Positions 8,966 to 16,187 are shown, counted from the first letter of the stretch. The stretch is DNA of 52,836 nucleotides from Patescibacteria group bacterium (GCA_023381035.1 JAMCTK010000003.1:1-52836), one strand, 5' to 3'. Notes: generated by a model not told the origin, from the sequence alone. Made by a program: numbers and translations.

Positions 8966-8976
8966 ATAGTATGCTG

Positions 8977-8985
8977 ATTATAGCA
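8977..8985 (-). promoter_or_regulatory. Extended -10 promoter of the AI-2E permease gene
   Basis: On the minus strand TGCTATAAT ends 11 nt before the ATG at 8965, giving a predicted leader of 4-5 nt. It sits directly after the hup stop codon. Confidence 0.6.
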
Positions 8986-8989
8986 AATA

Positions 8990-9262
8990 TTATCTAACAA
9001 GCTTTTTTAAGGTCTTTCCGGGTGTGAATCCTGGAGCTTTTCTGGCAACGATCGTTATTTTCTCTCCTGTCTTAGGATTTCTTCCGGTTCTTTGCGCTCT
9101 TCTGCGAATACTAAAGGTTCCAAACCCTGTAATCACAACTTTTTCTCCTCTTTTTAAAGAATCGCGAACGCCATTTAGAAAAGCTTGAACTGCCTCTCCT
9201 GCCGCTTTGTTGGTAAGATTAGCCTTTTTTGAAACAACTTGAATTAAGTCTTTTTTCGTCAT
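8990..9262 (-). CDS. hup: HU-family DNA-binding protein
   Basis: A 90-residue nucleoid protein of exact family length. It starts MTKKDLIQVVSKKANLTNK, has the conserved GFGTFSIRRRAQRTGRNPKTGE arm region (residues 46-68) with the intercalating proline in the NPKTGE turn, and a basic C-terminus. HU bends and packages DNA as a dimer. Unlike most genes here it has a strong Shine-Dalgarno (AAGGAGGTGA, 6 nt spacing) and a separate promoter upstream (9296-9325). Confidence 0.97.
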   Translation of the reverse strand: MTKKDLIQVVSKKANLTNKAAGEAVQAFLNGVRDSLKRGEKVVITGFGTFSIRRRAQRTGRNPKTGEKITIVARKAPGFTPGKTLKKLVR

Positions 9263-9295
9263 ATATATTCACCTCCTTAAAATTCGATTAGGTCT

Positions 9296-9325
9296 AAAAT
9301 ACAATTAAATCGATTCGCTTGTCAA
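9296..9325 (-). promoter_or_regulatory. Promoter of hup
   Basis: Minus strand: perfect -35 TTGACA (9320-9325), 18-nt spacer, -10 TATTTT (9296-9301). The leader of about 25 nt carries the Shine-Dalgarno. Confidence 0.65.
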
Positions 9326-9335
9326 GTAAGAAGAA

Positions 9336-10601
9336 TTAAGAATTTGTTCCTGTGGACACCACTCTAAACTCACGAATTGCAGTAACTTTTACTTCTCCGG
9401 GAACGACCATAGATCTATTGATTTCATCTCTTAATTTTGTGGCCATAAGTGTAGTTTGGGAATCATCTAATTTTCCCGGATTTATAATTACTCTTAATTC
9501 TCTTCCTGCTTCAAAAGCATATGCATCCACGACTCCCTCATAACCTTTTGCGATTTCTTCCATCTCTTTTAATCTTTTTGCATAATCTTCTACGTCTTCA
9601 TATCTTGCTCCAGGTCTGGCTCCGGAAATTGCGTCTGCAATGTATACAAGAACTGATTCTATTGATGAAAATGGTTTATCCTCATGATGCTCCAAAACAC
9701 AATCAATGATCGATTGCGGCATATTGAATTTCTTTAATAAATCTGCACCTAGGGTTACGTGATTTCCCTCTCCTTCGATGACTTTTCCGACATCATGAAA
9801 CAAACAACCAAGCCTTACAACGTTCGCATCTGCTCCAATTTCTTTTGCTAAGTGAATTCCTATTTTTGTCTCTTCAAGGGTATGCGCAATTAAATTTTGA
9901 CCGTAGGAAGTCCTAAATTTAAATCTTCCCAGAAGTGCCAGAAGTTCTGTTGGCACATTATAAACTCCAACCTCATGAGCCAGCTTTTCTCCTTCTTCAA
10001 ACATTATTTTTTCTACTTCTTTTTTAGTTTGCTCAACAATTTCTTCTATCCTAAAAGGCTGAATCCTGGTATCTTTAATTAATTTTTCAAGAGATCTTCT
10101 GGCAATTTCTCGCCTAACAGAATCAAAACTGGAAAGTCTTATTACTCCTTCTTCATCCAGGTCCACATCAACACCGGTTGCTTGTTCAAAAGCGCGAATA
10201 TTGCGACCTTCTTTTCCGATAATTCTACCTTTCAGATCTTCTTCCGGAATTCTGACGGCTGAGACAGTGTATTCCGCAATGTAATTCAAAGCACCATGCC
10301 TCATGGCTTCAACTAAAATTTCTTGGGCCTTTTTATCTGCGGTTTTTTTAGCAAATTCCTCTCTTTCCCTAATTATTTTTGCAGCTGCTTGAGTTTCTTT
10401 ATCCTCAATTTCTTTTAAAAATTCTTTTTTTGCTTCATCTGCGGTTAGTCCTGAAGATTTACTTAATTTTTCTCTGTATTCCTCTTTAAGCTTTTGTAGT
10501 TCTTGTTTTTCTTTATCAAGCTTTTCTCTTTCGCTGTCTAATTTTTCCTCTCTCTCAAGAAGTTTTTGTTCTAGTTTTACTAAATCCTGATTGTCTGTCA
10601 T
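9336..10601 (-). CDS. rny: Ribonuclease Y lacking the membrane anchor
   Basis: A 421-residue endoribonuclease that initiates mRNA decay. Residues 1-95 are a charged coiled coil (LEREEKLDSEREKLDKEKQE), residues about 115-175 a KH RNA-binding domain (GRIIGKEGRNIRAFEQATG), residues about 235-330 an HD domain with the metal-binding HDVGK motif, and the rest the conserved C-terminal domain. Canonical RNase Y is about 520 aa and begins with a transmembrane helix; here there is none. The codon two triplets before the ATG is a stop, so no longer start is possible. The enzyme is therefore predicted to be cytosolic. A leader of about 100 nt with a hairpin precedes it. Confidence 0.95.
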   Translation of the reverse strand: MTDNQDLVKLEQKLLEREEKLDSEREKLDKEKQELQKLKEEYREKLSKSSGLTADEAKKEFLKEIEDKETQAAAKIIREREEFAKKTADKKAQEILVEAMRHGALNYIAEYTVSAVRIPEEDLKGRIIGKEGRNIRAFEQATGVDVDLDEEGVIRLSSFDSVRREIARRSLEKLIKDTRIQPFRIEEIVEQTKKEVEKIMFEEGEKLAHEVGVYNVPTELLALLGRFKFRTSYGQNLIAHTLEETKIGIHLAKEIGADANVVRLGCLFHDVGKVIEGEGNHVTLGADLLKKFNMPQSIIDCVLEHHEDKPFSSIESVLVYIADAISGARPGARYEDVEDYAKRLKEMEEIAKGYEGVVDAYAFEAGRELRVIINPGKLDDSQTTLMATKLRDEINRSMVVPGEVKVTAIREFRVVSTGTNS

Positions 10602-10739
10602 ACATTAAAAGCAATAAGAAGAAAAGCTTAATTACTAAGCTTTAAAAGTGTCAAAGAGGTGATTTGAAATCTTTATCATAATTTCTCTGACAATCCAATT
10701 GCCTAAGGCATTATACTATTTTATAAGTTTAATCGTCAA
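10602..10739 (-). promoter_or_regulatory. rny promoter and hairpin-containing leader
   Basis: Minus strand: -35 TTGACG (10734-10739, inside the recX end), 18-nt spacer, -10 TATAAT (10710-10715), transcription start near 10703. The leader of about 100 nt contains an 8-bp perfect hairpin (arms 10623-10630 and 10636-10643) followed by a pyrimidine-rich TCTTCTTATT. No Shine-Dalgarno precedes the ATG at 10601. The hairpin and tract resemble a weak intrinsic terminator. Confidence 0.6.
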
Positions 10740-11181
10740 TATTGGATAATGCTTTTTTAATTACCCCCCAGTCAAACCCTTTAGAAGCTAAAAATCTTCC
10801 TAGTTTTTGATAGGCTTCTTGTTTTGGCAAATTCATATACCTAAGAGATTTTTTTTGAACAAGTATTTTCGCACTTTCTAAATCATTCTGTGTTCTTAAT
10901 TTTGAATTTTGAATTATTTCTTCATTTATTCCTTTTTGTTTTAATTCGTATTGAATAATCTTCCAGGCCCGAGGTTTTACTCTTGTCCGCTGATCTATCC
11001 ACCAACTGGCAAATTCGATATCGTTTATGAACCTATGCTCTTTTAAATTATTTATAACTTTTTCTACAATGGAAGGCTCTACTTTTTTCTTATTTAAATA
11101 ATCCTTAATTTCTTTTTCAGATCGAGGACGGAAAGATAAAAAATGAAGTACGCGGTTATAAGATTTTTCAAAATCATCCAT
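10729..11181 (-). CDS. recX: Regulatory protein RecX
   Basis: A 150-residue RecX family protein that binds RecA filaments and modulates strand exchange. Visible features: the N-terminal LSFRPRSEKEIKDYLNKK repeat-like helices, central FINDIEFASWWIDQRTR, KPRAWKIIQYELKQKGI, and a third helical repeat ending GRFLASKGFDWGVIKKAL. The ATG lies 5 nt after the recA stop, so the two are co-transcribed, the usual arrangement. Confidence 0.93.
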   Translation of the reverse strand: MDDFEKSYNRVLHFLSFRPRSEKEIKDYLNKKKVEPSIVEKVINNLKEHRFINDIEFASWWIDQRTRVKPRAWKIIQYELKQKGINEEIIQNSKLRTQNDLESAKILVQKKSLRYMNLPKQEAYQKLGRFLASKGFDWGVIKKALSNIDD

Positions 11182-11186
11182 GAGGA

Positions 11187-12269
11187 TTATTCGTTATCTT
11201 GTTGTGCTTCCACTCCAACTTCAACGGGAGTTGGTGTAGTTTTACTTTTAGTCATAATTTCCTCAACTATTTTTTTGGCAATATCTGCCTTTTCCCGTAG
11301 CATCTGTACTGCAGCTTGTTTTCCTTGTCCAAGCATAGTGTCTCCATACCTATAAAATGCTCCTGATTTTCCTATAATTCCCATCTCTACTCCTACATCC
11401 ATAATTCCACCTTCTCTGGAAATTCCCTGATCCTGCATAACATCAAACTCTGCAATTCTAAAAGGAGCCGAGACTTTGTTTTTAACAATTTTTACCCTAT
11501 GCCTTGAACCAATTGCCTTATCACCATCTTTAATTGTTTCTATCTTGCGAATATCCATTCTAATCGAAGAGTAAAACTTAAGAGCTAGTCCTCCGGTTGT
11601 TGTTTCAGGGTTTCCAAACATAACGCCAATTTTCTGCCTTAATTGATTTGTAAAAATAACAACTGTTTTTGATTTAGAAATGACTCCTGTCAATTTTCTT
11701 AATGCTTGAGACATAAGTCTTGCTTGTAATCCCATCATGGAATCTCCCATTTCTCCTTCAATCTCAGCTCTTGGCACAAGAGCTGCAACGGAATCAATGA
11801 TTAAAACATCTACTCCGCCACTTCTAACCAAACTTTCTGTAATCTCCAAAGCTTGTTCCCCTGTGTCTGGCTGAGAGATCAAGAGCTCATCCAGCTTAAC
11901 TCCTATTTTTTCTGCCCATAACGGATCAAGCGCATGCTCTGCATCAATGAAAGCAACTACTCCTCCATGCTTTTGAGCTTGAGCAATTATAGAAAGACAA
12001 AGTGTTGTTTTACCGGAAGCCTCAGGGCCGTAAATTTCAATGATTCTACCTCTTGGCACACCACCCACTCCAAGCGCCAAGTCGACGGGAAGACAGCCTG
12101 TGGAGATAACCGAAATATCAAACTTTTGCCCTGCCTCTCCAAACCTCATAATCGATCCGCGACCGTATTGTTTTTCGATCTGATCCATAGCCATTTTAAC
12201 GGCTTCTAGTTTTTTAGAGGATTCTGTTTGTCCATTTGGGATATTTATTGTTTTTGCGTGCTTTGCCAT
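11187..12269 (-). CDS. recA: Recombinase RecA
   Basis: A 360-residue RecA of normal length without an intein. Walker [10 protein letters not shown] lies near residues 80-88, Walker [20 protein letters not shown] follows, then the DNA-binding loop L1 [21 protein letters not shown] and the L2 region [22 protein letters not shown]. The C-terminus is acidic (EAQQDNE), as in other RecAs. It drives homologous strand exchange and the SOS response, but I see no LexA-like operator upstream. The promoter -10 ends 6 nt before the ATG, so the mRNA is predicted leaderless, and the promoter overlaps the divergent tRNA-Pro promoter. Confidence 0.98.
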   Translation of the reverse strand: MAKHAKTINIPNGQTESSKKLEAVKMAMDQIEKQYGRGSIMRFGEAGQKFDISVISTGCLPVDLALGVGGVPRGRIIEIYGPEASGKTTLCLSIIAQAQKHGGVVAFIDAEHALDPLWAEKIGVKLDELLISQPDTGEQALEITESLVRSGGVDVLIIDSVAALVPRAEIEGEMGDSMMGLQARLMSQALRKLTGVISKSKTVVIFTNQLRQKIGVMFGNPETTTGGLALKFYSSIRMDIRKIETIKDGDKAIGSRHRVKIVKNKVSAPFRIAEFDVMQDQGISREGGIMDVGVEMGIIGKSGAFYRYGDTMLGQGKQAAVQMLREKADIAKKIVEEIMTKSKTTPTPVEVGVEAQQDNE

Positions 12270-12275
12270 AGGCCA

Positions 12276-12304
12276 ATTTTAGGTAAAACTATGCTAAAAT
12301 ACAA
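12276..12304 (-). promoter_or_regulatory. recA promoter, leaderless spacing
   Basis: Minus strand: -35 TTGTAT (12299-12304), 17-nt spacer, -10 TAAAAT (12276-12281), then 6 nt to the recA ATG at 12269. Its -35 shares bases with the -10 of the opposing tRNA-Pro promoter. Confidence 0.7.
12292..12300 (+). promoter_or_regulatory. Extended -10 promoter of tRNA-Pro
   Basis: TGCTAAAAT with hexamer 12295-12300; predicted start near 12307, about 38 nt before the mature tRNA. No good -35 is visible, as at other extended -10 sites here. Confidence 0.6.
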
Positions 12305-12344
12305 TAGATCATTTTGGATCAACCTAGAAGCTTAGAGTTTTAAG

Positions 12345-12415
12345 CGGGATGTAGTATAGTGGTAGTACGCCGCGCTGGGGGTGCGGTAGTCCGTGTTCGA
12401 TTCACGGCATCCCGA
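12345..12415 (+). tRNA. tRNA-Pro (anticodon GGG)
   Basis: A complete 71-nt cloverleaf. Acceptor CGGGATG pairs with CATCCCG. The D stem is GTAT/GTAC with loop AGTGGTA. The anticodon stem is CCGCG/TGCGG with loop CTGGGGG, anticodon GGG at the centre and G37 typical of proline tRNA. The variable loop is 4 nt; the T arm is CCGTG-TTCGATT-CACGG; the discriminator base is A. The 3' CCA is not encoded (genomic sequence continues CAAAG), so CCA must be added by the tRNA nucleotidyltransferase. Confidence 0.96.
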
Positions 12416-12534
12416 CAAAGTAAAATTTGTTAATGGCTACCTTTCTCTTTAGTCAACTTAACTAATGCCTTTAGTCGACCAGAGAATAATAATAATCTTC
12501 AGTCTTGTAGTTCAATAAATAATCTCAAAAACTA
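12416..12534. other. Intergenic stretch without recognised features
   Basis: An AT-rich stretch between tRNA-Pro and the promoter of the unknown RNA. I see no open frame, hairpin terminator or repeat that I can support. Confidence 0.5.
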
Positions 12535-12563
12535 TTGACTTATATCGTTAAAAATTGTATATT
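12535..12563 (+). promoter_or_regulatory. Consensus promoter of the unknown RNA
   Basis: -35 TTGACT (12535-12540), exactly 17-nt spacer, -10 TATATT (12558-12563). Predicted start near 12570. No ORF follows within the predicted transcript. Confidence 0.7.
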
Positions 12564-12569
12564 TATGTC

Positions 12570-12671
12570 AATCCAATACCCGTTCAAATATCGGGAACGG
12601 ACATAAGGAGCCCTTAGGTAAACTATAAGGCCTTAGAATACAAAAAGCGTTGTATTTTGAGGTCTTTTTTG
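12570..12671 (+). ncRNA. Structured RNA of about 100 nt, unidentified
   Basis: Bounded by a consensus promoter and a strong intrinsic terminator. It folds into three elements: hairpin 1, CCGTTC/GAACGG (12580-12585 with 12595-12600); hairpin 2, CCTTA/TAAGG (12612-12616 with 12626-12630); and the terminator stem (12629-12664). Hairpin 2 and the terminator share G12629-G12630, so they partly exclude each other. I do not recognise it as SRP RNA, 6S RNA, tmRNA or any riboswitch class I can recall. It may be a free small RNA, or a leader controlling the small ORF at 12746. Confidence 0.55.
12629..12670 (+). terminator. Strong intrinsic terminator of the unknown RNA
   Basis: A 15-bp stem (12629-12643 with 12650-12664; four G-U pairs, rest Watson-Crick), 6-nt loop, followed by TTTTTT at 12665-12670. 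Confidence 0.85.
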
Positions 12672-12745
12672 TGTATTTAAGAGCAAATTGTCTAATTGTC
12701 TTCCAATAGTTTTAACCATTAGACTAGTTTTAAGAAGAAAGTGAT

Positions 12746-12877
12746 ATGAAATCTTATGTAAATATTAACAAATTGATTATTCAGCTATCTGAAATGTCAA
12801 TCTTGAAAGTTTTATGGCTTACGGTTAAGCTCTTAATCTTATTTTCCCCGTTAATCCTTCTACTCCTTTTACTCTAA
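12746..12877 (+). CDS. Possible 43-aa hydrophobic small protein
   Basis: ATG at 12746, TAA at 12875. Residues 18-43 are strongly hydrophobic (ILKVLWLTVKLLILFSPLIL and more leucines), ending at the membrane segment, preceded by a polar amphipathic N-terminus. Only a weak AAGAAG precedes the ATG and no promoter fits closely, so it would depend on read-through of the terminator at 12670. Chance occurrence in AT-rich DNA is possible. It lies in a stretch with no other plausible ORF. Confidence 0.25.
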   Translation: MKSYVNINKLIIQLSEMSILKVLWLTVKLLILFSPLILLLLLL

Positions 12878-12896
12878 ATTCAACCATATCTCACCG

Positions 12897-12925
12897 TTGA
12901 ATCTTTGAATAATCTAATATATAAT
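12897..12925 (+). promoter_or_regulatory. Promoter of the 64-aa ORF, near-leaderless spacing
   Basis: -35 TTGAAT (12897-12902), exactly 17-nt spacer, -10 TATAAT (12920-12925), then 8 nt to the ATG at 12934. Confidence 0.72.
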
Positions 12926-12933
12926 CTGTTCTT

Positions 12934-13128
12934 ATGTCGGCAGAAACTCAATCAGTTACTCTAGCAAAAATTCAACCGGAGGAATCAATACACGACAGGT
13001 TAATTAGATTAGACAAAGACTTTGGATCAAGCAAGCCGGGTGCATTCTGCTCTTCACCAAAAGATATCGATCGCATAATAAGAGAGGTCTCCAGAGAGAC
13101 CGCTTCTCCTTTTTTCAAAAAACCTTAA
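12934..13128 (+). CDS. Hypothetical 64-aa protein with terminator inside its 3' end
   Basis: I do not recognise this protein. It is soluble and charged (MSAETQSVTLAKIQPEES, a central DRLIRLDKDFG, and IIREVSRETASPFF near the end), with one cysteine and no membrane segment. Its codon use resembles the neighbours. A near-consensus promoter with leaderless spacing supports expression. A hairpin plus U-tract (13083-13116) with the form of an intrinsic terminator lies before the stop at 13126, so transcripts ending there would lack a stop codon. Alternatively the locus makes a noncoding RNA of about 185 nt and the ORF is incidental. Confidence 0.55.
   Translation: MSAETQSVTLAKIQPEESIHDRLIRLDKDFGSSKPGAFCSSPKDIDRIIREVSRETASPFFKKP
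13083..13116 (+). terminator. Intrinsic terminator upstream of the stop codon
   Basis: GGTCTC-CAGA-GAGACC perfect 6-bp stem with an outer GAGA/TCTC extension across a small internal loop, then TTTTTT at 13110-13115. It lies entirely inside the 64-aa ORF. Confidence 0.65.
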
Positions 13129-13174
13129 AATAGAACTTCAAAAAATTGATGAGTTTAATAAATGTTTGGTAGAC

Positions 13175-13624
13175 TTACCTCTTTGGAGATTGTTTTGCAC
13201 GTCTGGACTTTCCACCCATTCCAACGTTTCTTCTTTGTCTAACACGTGCATCGCGGGTTAAGAAACCTTTTTTCTTTAATATGTCTCTATTTTTTTCTTC
13301 CACTACAGACAATACTCGGGACATACCGTGAATTACTGCTCCAAGCTGTCCTGCTTGACCACCGCCTACCACTCTGATGGTAATCACGTATTTTCCCAAA
13401 GCATTTATGGACTTCAATGGTTCTAAATAATAGGAGGACGCAACCTTATCAGTAAAATAGTCTTCTATTTTTTTGTTGTTAACATATAAACCGCCCTTTA
13501 CAGCTTCTTCTCCCTCAAGCTCTACGTTTTTAAGGTCAGTATAAAGTCTTACTCTAGCAACCGCATTCTTACGTCTTCCAACTGCAAAAATATATCCTAA
13601 TTTATTTTTTGTTACTTCTGCCAT
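13175..13624 (-). CDS. rpsI: 30S ribosomal protein S9
   Basis: A 149-residue uS9. It has the N-terminal GRRKNAVARVRLY, the central IRVVGGGQAGQLGAVIHGMSR and the C-terminal basic tail DARVRQRRNVGMGGKSRRAKQSPKR that reaches the ribosomal P site. The tail usually ends KRR or KR; here it ends in KR. Last gene of the infA-rpoA-rplQ-rplM-rpsI unit, 2 nt after rplM. Confidence 0.97.
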   Translation of the reverse strand: MAEVTKNKLGYIFAVGRRKNAVARVRLYTDLKNVELEGEEAVKGGLYVNNKKIEDYFTDKVASSYYLEPLKSINALGKYVITIRVVGGGQAGQLGAVIHGMSRVLSVVEEKNRDILKKKGFLTRDARVRQRRNVGMGGKSRRAKQSPKR

Positions 13625-13626
13625 AT

Positions 13627-14067
13627 TTACTCCTTGTTTTCAACTTTTGAACTTTTAAATTTATCTGCAAATGTATGCTCTGCTCCTGCAAAAACTCTAA
13701 GTCTTTTAAGCATTTTAGCTTTTAATTTGTTCTGTGGCAACATTCCTGCCACAGCATGCCTAATGATCTCTTCTGGTTTTTCGTTTCTGACATCTCCTAA
13801 TACTTCTGATTTAAATCCACCTGGATATCCTGAATGTCTATAATATTTTTTACCGGTTTCTTTTTTTCCTGAAATTTTTACTTCTTTTGCGTTAATTATG
13901 ACTACGTAATCTCCACAATCTAAATTTCTTACAAAATAAGGTTTAGATTTACCCATTAACGTATGAGCAATTTCAGTAGAAATCCTTCCTAATGTTTTGT
14001 CTTTAATGTCAACCAAATGCCACTCTCTTTTAATATCTGATAACTTTGTTGCCGTTGAGCTTTTCAT
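13627..14067 (-). CDS. rplM: 50S ribosomal protein L13
   Basis: A 146-residue uL13 that helps nucleate early 50S assembly. Visible: REWHLVDIKDKTLGRISTEIAHTLMGK, DCGDYVVIINAKEVKISGKK, YYRHSGYPGG and the C-terminal GMLPQNKLKAKMLKRLRVFAGAEH block. Its ATG overlaps the rplQ stop by 1 nt (TAATG), so L13-S9 are attached to the alpha operon here. Confidence 0.97.
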   Translation of the reverse strand: MKSSTATKLSDIKREWHLVDIKDKTLGRISTEIAHTLMGKSKPYFVRNLDCGDYVVIINAKEVKISGKKETGKKYYRHSGYPGGFKSEVLGDVRNEKPEEIIRHAVAGMLPQNKLKAKMLKRLRVFAGAEHTFADKFKSSKVENKE

Positions 14068-14534
14068 TATTTTTTAACCTCTTTTTTTGACTTTGTTGTT
14101 TTTGCTTTAACTTCTTTCTTAACAACTGTCATATTCTGTTTAGTTTTTTTCTCTTCTTTTTTATCTTCTTTTAAGATCTTAGATTTTTCAACCCATTCCA
14201 TCAAAACAACTGATGCATCATCGCCAAATCTCTTACCAAGCTTTACAATTCTTGTATATCCGCCGTTTCTTCCGTTAAATCTTGGCGCAATGTCTAAGAT
14301 CATTTTTTTTACAGCCTTTGGGAATAAGCTTTGTTCTAAAAGTTTCTTTGCGAGCCTCTCTTCTTTTCTAGCCTTAGCAACCAACTTATCTACCTCGCTT
14401 TTTATTGCTTTAGCTTTTGGCTCGGTAGTTTTTATTGACTCATTCAAAACCAAAGACGACATTAAATTCTTGAATAATGCTTTTCTCTCGTTCTTGTCTC
14501 TGCTTAATTGTTTTCCAAAAACATTTTTTCTCAT
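14067..14534 (-). CDS. rplQ: 50S ribosomal protein L17 with basic C-terminal tail
   Basis: A 155-residue bL17. The core (residues 1 to about 115) starts MRKNVFGKQLSRDKNERKAL and contains RFNGRNGGYTRIVKLGKRFGDDA. A lysine-rich low-complexity tail of about 40 residues follows (KEDKKEEKKTKQNMTVVKKE), absent from E. coli L17 (127 aa). The gene follows rpoA after an 80-nt gap that contains a hairpin but no terminator. Confidence 0.95.
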   Translation of the reverse strand: MRKNVFGKQLSRDKNERKALFKNLMSSLVLNESIKTTEPKAKAIKSEVDKLVAKARKEERLAKKLLEQSLFPKAVKKMILDIAPRFNGRNGGYTRIVKLGKRFGDDASVVLMEWVEKSKILKEDKKEEKKTKQNMTVVKKEVKAKTTKSKKEVKK

Positions 14535-14615
14535 ATATAGAAAAATCAGGGGATAAATGGCTAGCTGAAGACCTCTTGGGGCTGTCAGGCCTAATAACCC
14601 TGACTGACTGTTAAG
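14535..14615 (-). other. rpoA-rplQ spacer with stable hairpin
   Basis: An unusually long spacer for this operon. A perfect 6-bp stem (arms 14584-14589 and 14599-14604) lies close to the rpoA stop. It has no U-tract, so it is not a terminator; it may be a processing or protein-binding site. No Shine-Dalgarno is seen before rplQ. Confidence 0.4.
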
Positions 14616-15542
14616 TTAAACATTTAAACTGATTCCCTTTTCGTTTAACTTTTCTTCTATTACTGCAATTGATTTTCCGCCCATATTTCTCATAGAAATA
14701 AGTTCTTTTCTTGGGGCATCAAGTAGCTGGCCAACTGTTTCAATTCCACCATTTCTAAGACTATTATAAATTCTTGTAGGCAAATCTAATTCATCAATTG
14801 TCATTTTTAACAAGTTTTCTGCATATGGTGATGTCGAAGTTGAGACTACTTCAGGAGCAGTTGTTGCTTTTGGCTCGTATACATGGAAAAAGTAAGCTGC
14901 TAAAACTCTAGCTGCTTCATCCATGGCCTCTCTTGGTGCGATTACACCGTTTGTCCATATCTTAAGAATAAGTCTGTCTAAATTTGTCTGTCTTCCAACA
15001 CGAGTTGCAGAGACTTCATAATTAACTCTAGTTACGGGTGTAAAGATGGCGTCTGTTGGTAAAACTCCAAGTGTGGAAATTTTTCTTTCTTCAGCTACTA
15101 AATATCCAAGACCTTTCTCGATTGTTAATTCCATTTCAAGTTTTCCTTTTTTGTCAGTAAGTGATCCAATGAAATGGTCTTTATTTACAATCTCAACATC
15201 TTCTGGTAATTCTAAGTCAGCTGCTGTAATTTCTTTTGGACCTTTAACAGAAAGTTTAACTGTGCTTGAAGTCTTGGAGTCAAGAAGTCTAAAATTAAGA
15301 CCCTTAATGTTTAAAAGAAGATCAACAACATTTTCTTTAAGTCCTGGAACCGTAGAGAACTTATGTTTAACTCCAGTAATTTTTACCGAAGTAACTGCTG
15401 CTCCGGGAATAGACACTAGAAGAACTCTTCTAAGAGCATTTCCTAATGTATGACCGTATCCGGGTTCAAGCGGTTCAATAATGAATTCTCCGTATTCGGC
15501 TGTAACTTTTTCTTCTTTAATTTTAAACGTTGGACTAACCAT
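14616..15542 (-). CDS. rpoA: RNA polymerase alpha subunit
   Basis: A 308-residue alpha subunit with both domains. The N-terminal domain (about 1-230) begins FIIEPLEPGYGHTLGNALRRVLLVSIPGAAVTSVKI, which mediates dimerisation and beta/beta' contact. After a linker, the C-terminal domain (about 245-308) keeps the helix-hairpin-helix DNA- and activator-binding fold (LPTRIYNSLRNGGIETVGQLL, MGGKSIAVIEEKL). It sits between rpsD and rplQ as in most bacteria. Confidence 0.98.
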   Translation of the reverse strand: MVSPTFKIKEEKVTAEYGEFIIEPLEPGYGHTLGNALRRVLLVSIPGAAVTSVKITGVKHKFSTVPGLKENVVDLLLNIKGLNFRLLDSKTSSTVKLSVKGPKEITAADLELPEDVEIVNKDHFIGSLTDKKGKLEMELTIEKGLGYLVAEERKISTLGVLPTDAIFTPVTRVNYEVSATRVGRQTNLDRLILKIWTNGVIAPREAMDEAARVLAAYFFHVYEPKATTAPEVVSTSTSPYAENLLKMTIDELDLPTRIYNSLRNGGIETVGQLLDAPRKELISMRNMGGKSIAVIEEKLNEKGISLNV

Positions 15543-15565
15543 AACAACAAAAATCTATTTTACCA

Positions 15566-16171
15566 TTATCTGGAATAATATTCAATGATCAATTGCATAT
15601 TAAAGGGAACTTCTAAATCATCCTTTTTTGGCATTCTAATAAGCTTTCCGGCAACTTTTTCTTTTTTTAAAAACGCTAAAACATTGCCTTCTTTTTCTTC
15701 TAAAGATTCTATAACTTTTAGATTCTTCATCATTTTCGGGGAAAGGGTTATGACATCATCAATTCTTACCTGATAAGATGGGATCGAAACTTTTTTTCCG
15801 TTTACCAAAACATGTCCGTGACCAACAATTTGTCTGGCCATATTTCTGCTCTTGGTAAAACCCAATCTGTACACAATATTATCAAGTCTTGTTTCTAGCA
15901 TTGCTAAAATCATTTCTCCCGTCTCTCCTTTTTTAGTTTGAACTGTTTGAACCAGTCTTTTTAATTGTCTCTCTAAAAGACCATATACAATCTTTGCTTT
16001 TTGCTTTTCTCTCATTTGAAGTCCAAACTCTGAAAGCTTTTTCTTTCTTTTCTTGCCATGCACCCCTGGAGGAACAGCCAGTCTTCTTTGAAGACTTTGC
16101 GAAGTATTATCCAGAAGATTTACTCCGACTTGTCTTGCTAATCTATGTTTTGGTCCTGTGTATCTTGCCAT
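15566..16171 (-). CDS. rpsD: 30S ribosomal protein S4
   Basis: A 201-residue uS4, primary 16S rRNA binder and in many bacteria the autogenous regulator of the alpha operon. The S4 domain is visible (LETRLDNIVYRLGFTKSRNMARQIVGHGHVLVNGKKV). The N-terminus (MARYTGPKHRLARQVGVNL) lacks the zinc-binding cysteines found in some S4 proteins. Confidence 0.98.
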   Translation of the reverse strand: MARYTGPKHRLARQVGVNLLDNTSQSLQRRLAVPPGVHGKKRKKKLSEFGLQMREKQKAKIVYGLLERQLKRLVQTVQTKKGETGEMILAMLETRLDNIVYRLGFTKSRNMARQIVGHGHVLVNGKKVSIPSYQVRIDDVITLSPKMMKNLKVIESLEEKEGNVLAFLKKEKVAGKLIRMPKKDDLEVPFNMQLIIEYYSR

Positions 16172-16187
16172 ATTTAATTAATTATCA

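Noticed and set aside
12570..12671. Known riboswitch (guanidine, preQ1, glutamine or SAM type)
   Set aside because: The hairpins lack the conserved cores of those classes as far as I can recall, and no related gene follows.
12932..13116. 6S RNA for the 12934 locus
   Set aside because: Length would fit, but I find no extended complementarity between the 5' and 3' halves and no central open bubble.
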